Part shown: positions 43,682-51,068 of the stretch, in pieces
Position numbering within the stretch: the stretch's first letter is position 1
Layout of the letters: each line of letters starts with the position of its first letter
Assembly: GCF_001677275.1 (NCBI RefSeq)
Contig: NZ_CP016179.1
Location: forward strand, 124,001-188,000
DNA: 64,000 nucleotides
Reading direction: 5' to 3'
From: Vibrio breoganii
Lineage (GTDB): Bacteria; Pseudomonadota; Gammaproteobacteria; Enterobacterales; Vibrionaceae
The notes under the pieces: generated by a model
What the model was told of the DNA's origin: nothing
The model's input: only the letters and a program-made list of their open reading frames with translations
Databases searched by the model: none
Translations under genes and position numbers: made by a program

Positions 43682-44746
43682 TCAGTCAAGGTCGTTTGCT
43701 AAATAGCTAGATTGGCACTGTAAAAAGGTCAGTGTCAGCAGTGCGAGAGCATGATTCCAAGCAAGGTTTTCCATCAGTTCTACAGCTAGGCAGGGATGGA
43801 CAGAAACCGCTTCGTAGCAACCACTATCACCCTCTGCGTAGTAGTCCTCTAGTTGTTGATCGTTGGACGCTTTAACGTCTGCAAAGATACTAAACGTATG
43901 GATGCTCTCAGTACCAATTTCACGTTCAATATAGGGTGCTATCGACTCTTTGTTTTTCTTAATAAAGGTGGTTAGGCCGAGTGATTGTGTTTGGGTTACA
44001 TCAAGATAGGCGCAGACGTAGCCGATTTGTTCAACAAAGTGTTCCCCTGTGCCTTTTTGAATCTCTGCCAGTTCATTTTTCAGTGCAGCTTTCTTGTCGG
44101 TGCTGTCGGAAAGAAGTTCCCTTGTCTCGTTTTTGGCTCGCTTAAACGTGATTTGGTCAAAGCTATCAGTAAACGCAAATTGATAGTCTGTATTGCGAAT
44201 ACATACGCAATCATCAAGAAGCGAATTGATGGTCATATCTAGATCAACATTAAGTGGGGTGATCGGTGCGTTGAGGGTGAAGTCGATGTTGTTCAGTAGT
44301 GTTATTGTTAGTTCTAGCTGATCAAGATGATTGATTGCAATGAACGGATCTAGTCCATTGTTGATACCAAAATCAAGGTTGGTAAATGAGTGGTTCTCAC
44401 TCAAATATTGTTGTTGGAATAGTAATAGGTCGTCTACCGAAGCGAAGTCGCTCATTTCAGAGTCAGTGAATCGCTCCCATAGTGAGTTCTTAGCATCACC
44501 AAAGGCCATTATGTATTTGTTTTCGAGTGTATCGAGAAGTGCAGTTAATGCGGTTTTTAGTTGTTTTTTTGAATACTTGTTAATCAAGCATTGGAACTCG
44601 CTGTTATTTAGAGTCAGACCTAGCTCGATCAGTTGGAAAAGGTCGCTGTTCTGGAAGTCTAGTGCTGAGGGTTCAGTTTCGATGGTGTTCATGTGGTGTG
44701 CAGTAAGAGCTTGCGTGGCAAGCTCTATTAGAGATTTAGTGTTCAT
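43682..44746 (-). CDS. PRTRC system protein F, copy 2
   Basis: 354 aa, acidic and helical. It shares with the copy at 44967 blocks such as LTALL-..-SLWERF, GINNGLDPF, ITLLNNIDFTLNAPITPLNVDLDM, SDKKAAL, SFSIFADVKA and LAWNHALALLTLTFL. Overlaps the 63-aa gene by 11 bp. PRTRC-F has no known biochemical role. A tandem duplication within the cassette is clear. Confidence 0.75.
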   Translation of the reverse strand: MNTKSLIELATQALTAHHMNTIETEPSALDFQNSDLFQLIELGLTLNNSEFQCLINKYSKKQLKTALTALLDTLENKYIMAFGDAKNSLWERFTDSEMSDFASVDDLLLFQQQYLSENHSFTNLDFGINNGLDPFIAINHLDQLELTITLLNNIDFTLNAPITPLNVDLDMTINSLLDDCVCIRNTDYQFAFTDSFDQITFKRAKNETRELLSDSTDKKAALKNELAEIQKGTGEHFVEQIGYVCAYLDVTQTQSLGLTTFIKKNKESIAPYIEREIGTESIHTFSIFADVKASNDQQLEDYYAEGDSGCYEAVSVHPCLAVELMENLAWNHALALLTLTFLQCQSSYLANDLD

Positions 44747-44927
44747 CTGCGCTCTCGGTTGCGTTGAGTGATGCGAGTTCCAATGCCAGTTTATCGAGGA
44801 TGTTTTCCGTGTCGGCTTGAATGTCTTGTTTCAAAAAGCAAATGCTAGATTCAGCATGTTTATGTTCTTCAATCTTTGCCGTTTTAATCCATTCTAAGAT
44901 TTCGTCAGTGTGTGGAATATTTGACAT
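44736..44927 (-). CDS. small acidic protein between the F copies, 63 aa
   Basis: MSNIPHTDEILEWIKTAKIE start, helical, one Cys. Overlaps copy 2 of F by 11 bp and follows copy 1 by 39 bp. Position in a tight operon supports it being real. No family recognised. Confidence 0.6.
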   Translation of the reverse strand: MSNIPHTDEILEWIKTAKIEEHKHAESSICFLKQDIQADTENILDKLALELASLNATESADEH

Positions 44928-44966
44928 TTGCGCTCCAAATTACGTTGATTGGTTCTGTATAAAATA

Positions 44967-46049
44967 TCACTCGTTATGAGTCGCTAAATAGTCGGCATGG
45001 TTGGTCAAAAAAGTCAGTGTTAGGGATGCTAAGGCGTGATTCCACGCAAGGGTATTGATGCACTCAATGATGGTTTCGGGGTCAATGGCTACGGCTTCGT
45101 AATCTTCATGCTCTCCGTTGGTAGAGCAGTCCTCTAAAAACTCGTCTTGTACTTCTTTTAGCTCTTTAAATATAGAAAATGAGTGGCTTACATATCCACC
45201 AATATCTCTTGTTAAGTATGCGTCAATCGGTGATGTATTCTCCCTAATGAATACACTGAGTTTTAATGGTTCGATGCTCTCTAGTTCGGTAAATGCTTTG
45301 GTATAGCCAATGTGTTTTGCGAATAATAGTTTTGGGGAGTGCCAGCAATCCAGTTGATTTTTCGGTTCTTCCGACATTAAATCCTGGAGTGCTGCTTTTT
45401 TATCGCTACTCGCGGAAAGTAGGTGTTTTGCGTGTTGATGTGCTTTGTTAAACACTGATCCAGTGCTGTATTCTGTGAACGTATGCTCAAATCCTTTGAA
45501 CCTCAAAAAGCAACATTCATTAAAAAGCTCGATGATAGCCATTTCTAAATCAACGTTTTTTGGGGTGATGGGGGCATTGATTTCAGCGTCTATGTTTCGG
45601 CATGGCGTAATTGTCAGTTCAAGTGAGTCAGAGTCGTTAATTTCGTAGAAGGGGTCGAGGCCGTTATTAATCCCCATTACTGTATTACTGTGATCGGTAT
45701 TATTGGGAAGGTAGCTCACCTTTAATTCATTCAATTCAGCATCATTCGTTAGTATCTTAGATGCCTTAAAGCGCTCCCATAAGACGCTCTTAGTGTTTTT
45801 CAGTGCAGTTTGGTAGTCTGACTCGGCTTTGGCTAGAAAAGCTGTGAGCGCAGTTTTGAACTTCTCTTGAGAGTAGCTTTGAAGTAGAGCGTTAAATTCG
45901 AGAGGGCAATACTCCAATCCTGATTTGAACAGGCTGTAAAGGTGGGGGGTTTGAAAGTGATTGGGTGTCGGTTCGGTTGTCTGCCAAGTGTAGGTTTTGG
46001 TTTTTAGAGCTTGAGTACCCATTTTGATAAGATCAGATTCAGTTCGCAT
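44967..46049 (-). CDS. PRTRC system protein F, copy 1
   Basis: 360 aa; see copy 2 for shared blocks (GINNGLDPFYEIND, ITPCRNIDAEINAPITPKNVDLEM, SDKKAALQDL, SFSIFKELKE, LAWNHALASLTLTFL). Preceded by a strong stem-loop terminator at 46067-46102, so its transcription may be attenuated relative to ParB-E-C. Confidence 0.75.
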   Translation of the reverse strand: MRTESDLIKMGTQALKTKTYTWQTTEPTPNHFQTPHLYSLFKSGLEYCPLEFNALLQSYSQEKFKTALTAFLAKAESDYQTALKNTKSVLWERFKASKILTNDAELNELKVSYLPNNTDHSNTVMGINNGLDPFYEINDSDSLELTITPCRNIDAEINAPITPKNVDLEMAIIELFNECCFLRFKGFEHTFTEYSTGSVFNKAHQHAKHLLSASSDKKAALQDLMSEEPKNQLDCWHSPKLLFAKHIGYTKAFTELESIEPLKLSVFIRENTSPIDAYLTRDIGGYVSHSFSIFKELKEVQDEFLEDCSTNGEHEDYEAVAIDPETIIECINTLAWNHALASLTLTFLTNHADYLATHNE

Positions 46050-46066
46050 TGTGTGTTCTCCAAGTC

Positions 46067-46102
46067 AAAAAAAGCGGTGTTATGAAAACACCGCTATTTT
46101 TA
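46067..46102 (-). terminator. internal terminator/attenuator inside the PRTRC operon
   Basis: Minus strand AGCGGTGTT-TTCA-AACACCGCT followed by a T-run, between protein C and F copy 1. Confidence 0.85.
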
Positions 46103-46110
46103 TCAATCGT

Positions 46111-46338
46111 TTAGCCGTTGTGTTTGGCCGGAATGAGGGGAACGGTGTAGATAAGCTCGTTCTTGTCATTTAGAACTCCGTCTGCTTCGTGCATCATCGT
46201 GTGTCGAATTACAGCGTAGTTCGGTTGCATTTGCAGTAGTGCATACGCATCAGCAAAATTTTGGTTTGGAGCAGGGTCAGCAACTCTTGTCGCTCCGATC
46301 ACGAACACTCTTGATGGGTTTGAAATTGTCATAGCCAT
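46111..46338 (-). CDS. PRTRC system protein C (possible ubiquitin-like)
   Basis: 75 aa, the size of PRTRC-C, with the family start (..SNPSRVFVIGATRVADPAP) and DELIYTVPL-like end. Residues after the last strand end in AKHNG, so the C-terminal residue is Gly, as expected for a ubiquitin-like substrate of the E1-like ThiF. The conjugation role is inference. Follows protein E by 11 bp. Confidence 0.75.
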   Translation of the reverse strand: MAMTISNPSRVFVIGATRVADPAPNQNFADAYALLQMQPNYAVIRHTMMHEADGVLNDKNELIYTVPLIPAKHNG

Positions 46339-46349
46339 GAAATCTACTC

Positions 46350-46733
46350 CTAGTTTGAAAATCCGAACATGGATGCTAGTGGATCGGTTTGAGCTTCTTT
46401 TTCTTTTGGTGCTTGTGTAGCTTGAGTTGGTGCTTGTGGCGCTGTTGGTGATGGTGGTGTCGCATTGGTAGCGGTCGCGGTCGCTTTGGTAGCGGTAGCG
46501 GTTGCTTTCTTCTTGCCCTTAACGCCTTTTAGCGTAGAGACAGATTTGATGTTGTCTGGTGATGATAGGTAATCGGCAATCGCAGATTCAACGTCAGCAG
46601 TGTCACTTGCTTCAAATGTGCATGATAGTGGTTGTTGGTTCTCAGGCTGAATGGTGATACCAAAATGCGTATCATTGATTTTATTGAACATAATTTTCAC
46701 GTTCGAGAACTGCATAAGGGCTTGAAGATTCAT
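46350..46733 (-). CDS. PRTRC system protein E, 127 aa
   Basis: Start at ATG 46733 (AGGAA nine nt upstream); the longer frame to 46805 overlaps promoter-like DNA (TTTTGCGAAACAG). Globular N-terminal ~75 residues, then a Lys/Ala/Thr repetitive tail (KATATATKATATAT) and a Pro/Gln-rich end (SPTAPQAPTQATQAP). Low-complexity tails occur in PRTRC-E. Function unknown. Confidence 0.7.
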   Translation of the reverse strand: MNLQALMQFSNVKIMFNKINDTHFGITIQPENQQPLSCTFEASDTADVESAIADYLSSPDNIKSVSTLKGVKGKKKATATATKATATATNATPPSPTAPQAPTQATQAPKEKEAQTDPLASMFGFSN

Positions 46734-46828
46734 AACTGTTATTCCTGTATTTCGTTGCTGTGTATTCACAATATCAGACAAACTGTTTCGCAAAAGGGGG
46801 CGCATCGCCCCCCCAATATGGGATGTGT

Positions 46829-48610
46829 TTAGGCTTGTTCTAGTGTCTTGATAACGTACTCAGGGCAGTAATGAGTCCAATCAAAATCAAAACCCAGAAT
46901 CGCCTCAATTTGTTCATCTTCTTTCTCTTTAATTAGAGCGTTGTATTCCTTTTCTGAGTGCTTTTCTGTGTAGGCTTTAGCAAAACCGCTTTGCTCAAGA
47001 ATTTGGACTCTCAGACCTTTACGCATGGTTTTAAGGTTGCTTGCTGTAGGTTTCCAGTTCGCTTGTACTTGCTCCATACAATCAACGTGCTTGCCAATGC
47101 TGAGTGCGTTATCTAATGCTTGGAAGTTGTTATTTGTAGGGATCTCTTTGGTGATGCTACCGATCTCTTGGTGGATAAGTTTCGAGATTTCTTCAACGTC
47201 TTTAGTCAGCATGGCGCTCACCATTGCATTGAGTGTGCTGTCGCTCATCGGTGCGTGAAGATTACGCAGAGCAACAAGATTCATTGCTAGGTAATACTGC
47301 GGAGTGTTGAGCAGGACTTCTGATGTTTGAGTTCTGATGTAGTTTTTTGCATCGTTGATTGTGCCAGTGGTCATTAGGTTTTTCGTTGGTACTTCAACTT
47401 CAACTTCAACTTCAACCACTTCTGCATTTTCAGTTGCGGTTTCGTCAGTAGATTGAGGTTCAACTTTCGCAACCACTTTCACTGTTTTTCGTTTCTTTGG
47501 TGCTGTTGGAGTGCTGATAGAGTCTGTGATTTGTGCAGACGCATTATCTGAGGTGTCTTTTTCGTTAGCGCATTTAGGATTGATGCACTTATCTTCTAAT
47601 ACCTCGCCTTTGTTTTCGCCTTTGTTGGCAAGAATGGCAACGTAAGAACTACAGCTTAGGCATTGATCAACAAACTTCTTTTCTCCAACAATTTCTTTTG
47701 ATGTTTCAGTGAATTTCCCCTCTACATGGGATAAAAAAATCACCTGACCATAGTCTTTTTGTAGTGTGAGCATTTGTTGGTTAAGGTGAGATTCTTCTTT
47801 CTCTTGAAAACAGGCAGGATTGCGACATTTGCCACCCTCAAAGTCGTCAAACAGTGAGGTTTGAAAAGAGGAATTGCTATTGCAGTTTTGACAGTTCGCA
47901 GTGTTGAAAATAGCAGTTTCAAGATCACGCTCTACGATGGTAGTGATGTTCTTGCGAAGTGCGCTCACTGACCATTTTTCAGAGATTAGCACAGGGAGAA
48001 CAGAGTCTTGGTTGCTCTCAGGTAGCGTAGACAGTTCATTGGCGTGACCCATAGAAAGGATAAAGCCGTTTTCCTGTTTTACGTTCAGTTGGTCTAGGAC
48101 GCTTGGGGAGCAAAGTAGCAATTGTAGGTACTGTTTTAGTTTTTTCACGCTCCAACCGAGCGTAGCTGACACTGCTTGTAAGTCACCGTTAAATTCTGCG
48201 ATCAAATCTTGAGCGGCTTTTGCTTCATCAATCGGGCTTAACTGCTCTCGGTCGATGTTTTCACTCGCCATTAGGAATTTTGCGTCAACATCACTCAGTA
48301 CACGAACAACACATAGAACAGTCTTTAAGCCTAGTTCTAGTGCGATTTGTCTGCGACCGTAACCTGCTACTAGCTCATGTGAGCCGTCAGCCATGACACG
48401 AACTTGCAATGGTGTGTGCATACCGTTTGCTTTGATAGAGTTCTTGGTTTGCTCATAAGACTTAGGATCTCGTTGTGAGCGTTGGTTGCGCCAAGGGGTA
48501 TCTAAAAGCTCTTTTGGGTCAAGGTAGCGAAACTCGCCTTTATCAAATTTAGGTGTAGTAGCGTCTACTGTATTGGTAGCTACTTCATTTGCTGTTGCTT
48601 GCTCGATCAT
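46829..48610 (-). CDS. parB: PRTRC system ParB-family protein
   Basis: 593 aa. N-terminal ParB/Spo0J domain: LLDTPWRNQR, GYGRRQIALELG (the GxRRxxA CTP/nucleotide loop), SENIDREQLSPIDEA and a HTH (LQAVSATLGWSVKKLKQYLQLL). The middle has two cysteine clusters (CQNCNSN/CRNPACF and CLSCSSY/CINPKC) that probably bind zinc and are a PRTRC-ParB feature. A VEVEVEVEV stretch precedes the helical C-terminus. First gene of the cassette. Binding site is unknown; no partner ParA is in the window. Confidence 0.9.
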   Translation of the reverse strand: MIEQATANEVATNTVDATTPKFDKGEFRYLDPKELLDTPWRNQRSQRDPKSYEQTKNSIKANGMHTPLQVRVMADGSHELVAGYGRRQIALELGLKTVLCVVRVLSDVDAKFLMASENIDREQLSPIDEAKAAQDLIAEFNGDLQAVSATLGWSVKKLKQYLQLLLCSPSVLDQLNVKQENGFILSMGHANELSTLPESNQDSVLPVLISEKWSVSALRKNITTIVERDLETAIFNTANCQNCNSNSSFQTSLFDDFEGGKCRNPACFQEKEESHLNQQMLTLQKDYGQVIFLSHVEGKFTETSKEIVGEKKFVDQCLSCSSYVAILANKGENKGEVLEDKCINPKCANEKDTSDNASAQITDSISTPTAPKKRKTVKVVAKVEPQSTDETATENAEVVEVEVEVEVPTKNLMTTGTINDAKNYIRTQTSEVLLNTPQYYLAMNLVALRNLHAPMSDSTLNAMVSAMLTKDVEEISKLIHQEIGSITKEIPTNNNFQALDNALSIGKHVDCMEQVQANWKPTASNLKTMRKGLRVQILEQSGFAKAYTEKHSEKEYNALIKEKEDEQIEAILGFDFDWTHYCPEYVIKTLEQA

Positions 48611-49040
48611 GCTGTCTCTCCTGCGGTGCGATAATGTGTCGCTTCAAATTTCATACACTCATTAAAGCATCACCTTTCATTCGCAAAATACCCAAAACAG
48701 AAGAAATATTGAGTTATTACTTTTCGCAGAAAACGGAATAAAAGCAGTGGGTTAGGGGTATAGGAACTCGTAAATAGCGAGAAGAAAAACCAACGCTGTG
48801 GGGTTATCTATCGGGGGTTTACGAAAAGGAATAGCAATGAGAGTTTTCGGTCATAACGAAATGTAATGCCAAATACCGATGGGAGTCCCCCCAAAGAAAG
48901 GCCGGTTAGTTTTAGGGGATGCCGACAAAATACCTCAGTAGCGTTTAGGGGTAATCGAAAAGAAATCCTCGTCAGTCATGCGGTGCTTGACCCGATGGGC
49001 GTTGCTGTTACATTTAACTTATCATTATTAAGGTGAATAT
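48611..49040. other. 430-bp intergenic region upstream of the PRTRC operon
   Basis: No gene seen. It holds TTTTGCGAATG (minus strand, ~48670) and TTCGCAGAAAA half-sites and CTCGTAAATAGCGAG (~48767). Three TTTAGGGG(T/A) copies lie at ~48752, 48911 and 48942. It may contain the operon promoter and partition or ParB sites; no DnaA box is visible. Confidence 0.4.
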
Positions 49041-49358
49041 ATGTTTGATAGCTACTTTAAGGGATTGCCCGATAAGAAATTAGAGTCGTACCAGAGTTGG
49101 TTAGCGGTGTGGCCTTTAAGAATAAATATCGCGATGTTCGCTATTGTTTCTATCGTTTTTGGTGTGCTGCACGACTACCTTGATTCGATTTTCACGCTTG
49201 CTGTTGCTCTGCTCGGAGTTCAATTCATTACAACGGTGGTGCTACAGCATTTTGCTGCGATAGCGGTAACTGAGGTTCACAGGCGACAACACGAGGCAAT
49301 GAAGATGGATTTGGCGCAATCTTGGGTGAATTTGCGAGGTGTCTCGAAGGAAGAGTAG
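49041..49358 (+). CDS. small membrane protein, 105 aa
   Basis: Two hydrophobic helices (~25-47 and ~50-75) and a charged C-terminal tail. ATG preceded by AAGGTG. No family recognised. The last codons overlap a regulon palindrome directed to the noncoding region downstream. Confidence 0.7.
   Translation: MFDSYFKGLPDKKLESYQSWLAVWPLRINIAMFAIVSIVFGVLHDYLDSIFTLAVALLGVQFITTVVLQHFAAIAVTEVHRRQHEAMKMDLAQSWVNLRGVSKEE
49331..49352 (+). promoter_or_regulatory. regulon palindrome facing noncoding unit 1
   Basis: TTTGCGAGGTGTCTCGAAGG, a near-perfect copy lying at the 3' end of the 105-aa gene. Confidence 0.6.
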
Positions 49359-49411
49359 CTAAGTTACGTTAATGCTCGATAGTGGCAATTTAGCTTGATA
49401 TTGTTTCTCTC

Positions 49412-49474
49412 GTTGGTAGGGCATTAGATTATTTATTAATCCTTGTACCGTCCAGTGCTTAATGGCCTACCAAC
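49412..49474. repeat. 15-bp inverted repeat with 33-nt loop
   Basis: GTTGGTAGGGCATTA and TAATGGCCTACCAAC, one mismatch. Confidence 0.85.
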
Positions 49475-49629
49475 ATCACCATGCCTTGTGCTCGGTGCCT
49501 TTATAATGGGAATTGCATTGCTTTATGGCGATGCTTTTTTCCAAAAAATTAAAACGTAAATGCTGTTTTTAATATTACTTTTTTCAGCGTTTATGGCGGG
49601 CAGCCATGTGGGGATAGAGCTGTCCGAGA

Positions 49630-49664
49630 GCGGGAGATTCGTAAAGAATCTCCCGTTTTTTTTG
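49630..49664 (+). terminator. terminator of noncoding unit 1
   Basis: CGGGAGATTCGTAAAGAATC continuing TCCCG then TTTTTTTT. Confidence 0.92.
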
Positions 49665-49678
49665 TCTAAGTGTTGGTG

Positions 49679-49701
49679 TTTTGCGAGATGTCTCGCAGCG
49701 A
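49679..49701 (+). promoter_or_regulatory. regulon palindrome facing noncoding unit 2
   Basis: TTTTGCGAGATGTCTCGCAG: fully symmetrical 14-bp core, the best copy in the window. Confidence 0.7.
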
Positions 49702-49704
49702 TAT

Positions 49705-49934
49705 TTGATGTGGTGGAAATGAAACGAAATTCCCTTTACTGTTTGTTCATCAACGCAAGTTCGGTGTCCTCTTAATCCGAATCCTTCTAACTGTGTTGGT
49801 ATTTTGAAGATGTGGTAGTGATGTCGAAAGTTCTACCACTGAAATTGACATAAACATTATTAATTAATAACCGGGTTGATTTGTCGATGTCATAGAAAGG
49901 GCTTGATGTGGCTATGCTGCATCAGGCCTTTTTG
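49705..49934 (+). ncRNA. candidate noncoding transcript 2
   Basis: Region between the perfect palindrome and a terminator. Only a 17-codon ORF is visible (ATG 49719, MKRNSLYCLF...), with a GGTGG upstream. Could be a small RNA or a peptide gene. Confidence 0.25.
49896..49934 (+). terminator. terminator of noncoding unit 2
   Basis: AAAGGGCTTGATG ... CATCAGGCCTTTTTG. Confidence 0.82.
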
Positions 49935-50234
49935 CTTCCTGCAGTTATGGCCATCGTTTGGCTATCGCCAGGCACTTCTTACAGGTGACATCGTTGCTAT
50001 CGACAGTGCTAATGCCGCCAGCTGAGATTTGGATGCTGTCGGCGTACAACTAAGATCGAAACTCTGACAATAATGTTTGCAGCTTTCACATTAAAGATTG
50101 AAACTTTTTTGATGGCTTTGAAGAAAATCAGATAAAGCCAGTTCAGGGGGGTGCTCCCTTCACCATATGCTTTTACAGTGTCTTCAAATTTAGCTCATGC
50201 TATAAATCCGATTCCTGCCATAACTATTTTTCCC
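49935..50234. other. 300-bp gap before higA
   Basis: No ORF, repeat or strong promoter recognised. I looked for integron attC structure around the HigBA pair and did not find it. Confidence 0.5.
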
Positions 50235-50603
50235 TTACTTAACCAGTTGATATTCTTTCACAAGGCTATCCAATGGGATTCTAAGACCATCGTGTAGCTT
50301 GCGAATCATTGAGATAGATAAACGTCTTTGACGGTTCAGAATCTCCGTAACACGGCTACGCTGACCAAGGAAAGGTACAAGGTCTTTATCCTCTAAGCCT
50401 TGCTGATCCATACGGAACTTGATTGCTTCGATTGGATCAGGTGGTGCAATTGGATAATTAGCTTCTTCAAACGCCTCAATTAGAGTGGCAAGCACTTCTA
50501 GCTCATCACCCTCTGGTGTGTTTGGTTCAGCATCCCAAAGCTGCTCGATACGCGCTAAAGCAGCGCGGTTATCATCTGCTGTTTTGATTGGTTTAACTTG
50601 CAT
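50235..50603 (-). CDS. higA: HigA-type antitoxin (XRE HTH)
   Basis: 122 aa. N-terminal ~60 residues bind toxin in this family; C-terminal HTH (QQGLEDKDLVPFLGQRSRVTEILN...LSISMIRKLHDGLRIP). PPDPIEAIKFRM is typical of HigA of the HigB-2 type. It follows the toxin gene by 11 bp, the usual hig order. It should repress the operon through the palindromes upstream of higB. Confidence 0.9.
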   Translation of the reverse strand: MQVKPIKTADDNRAALARIEQLWDAEPNTPEGDELEVLATLIEAFEEANYPIAPPDPIEAIKFRMDQQGLEDKDLVPFLGQRSRVTEILNRQRRLSISMIRKLHDGLRIPLDSLVKEYQLVK

Positions 50604-50614
50604 ATCTGCCTCTT

Positions 50615-50914
50615 TTAAACGGTTTTTGCATCAACTTTGTCATAGTCTGCATGTGTGCCAATAAAGCGAATATATACCATCGAAAGTTTGTAATTGATCG
50701 CGGTGATCAGTCGATATTTGTTACCATGAATGTTGAACACAACGCGATTATTGCCAACGAAAGACGCATTTCGGTACAGTGCCTTTATGTCTTGGGGCGT
50801 TTGCCAATTTGCGTGCTTGGCTTCGTCGTACCACGCCATTAGCGGCTGTTCAGAATCAGCGTAATTAGCCTGTTCCCAAAACTCTCGTAAAGTTGCTCTT
50901 GATAAAATTCGCAT
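50615..50914 (-). CDS. higB: HigB-type mRNA interferase toxin
   Basis: 99 aa, RelE-fold HigB family (PF09907-like): MRILSRATLREFW, DIKALYRNASFVGNNRVVFNIHGNKYRLI and VYIRFIGTHADYDKVDA. These toxins cut mRNA at the ribosome. GGGG ribosome site 4-5 nt before the ATG. Intact, so the pair can stabilise the replicon. Confidence 0.92.
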   Translation of the reverse strand: MRILSRATLREFWEQANYADSEQPLMAWYDEAKHANWQTPQDIKALYRNASFVGNNRVVFNIHGNKYRLITAINYKLSMVYIRFIGTHADYDKVDAKTV

Positions 50915-50931
50915 GCATCCCCTTTGTTATA

Positions 50932-50995
50932 TTTCCCATTATGGGAAATGAACAATAAACAGTCAAGTATTGGTTTCCCAAAAAGGGAAATGAAC
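50932..50995 (-). promoter_or_regulatory. twin operators of higBA
   Basis: Two palindromes TTTCCCATTATGGGAAATGA and TTTCCCAAAAAGGGAAATGA begin at 50932 and 50974, 42 bp apart (four helical turns), directly upstream of higB. Confidence 0.82.
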
Positions 50996-51068
50996 TATAA
51001 ATCAGCACCCTAAAAGGCCATATCAGCGATTGCTAACATGTCCACAGTGTTTGCCAATACCTCGAAGC

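Larger units (their letters stand above)
49365..49664 (+). ncRNA. candidate noncoding transcript 1
   Basis: From a regulon palindrome to a strong terminator, about 290 nt with no convincing ORF; a frame from 49560 runs through the terminator. It contains a 15-bp inverted repeat with one mismatch (49412-49426 and 49460-49474). Existence of a transcript is inferred. Confidence 0.3.

Noticed and set aside
48611..49040. Replication origin
   Set aside because: GGGG-containing repeats are present, but there is no initiator gene, DnaA box or regular iteron array to support an origin.
49560..49775. ORF starting MLFLILLFSAF
   Set aside because: It reads through a perfect terminator and a regulon palindrome, and has no ribosome site.
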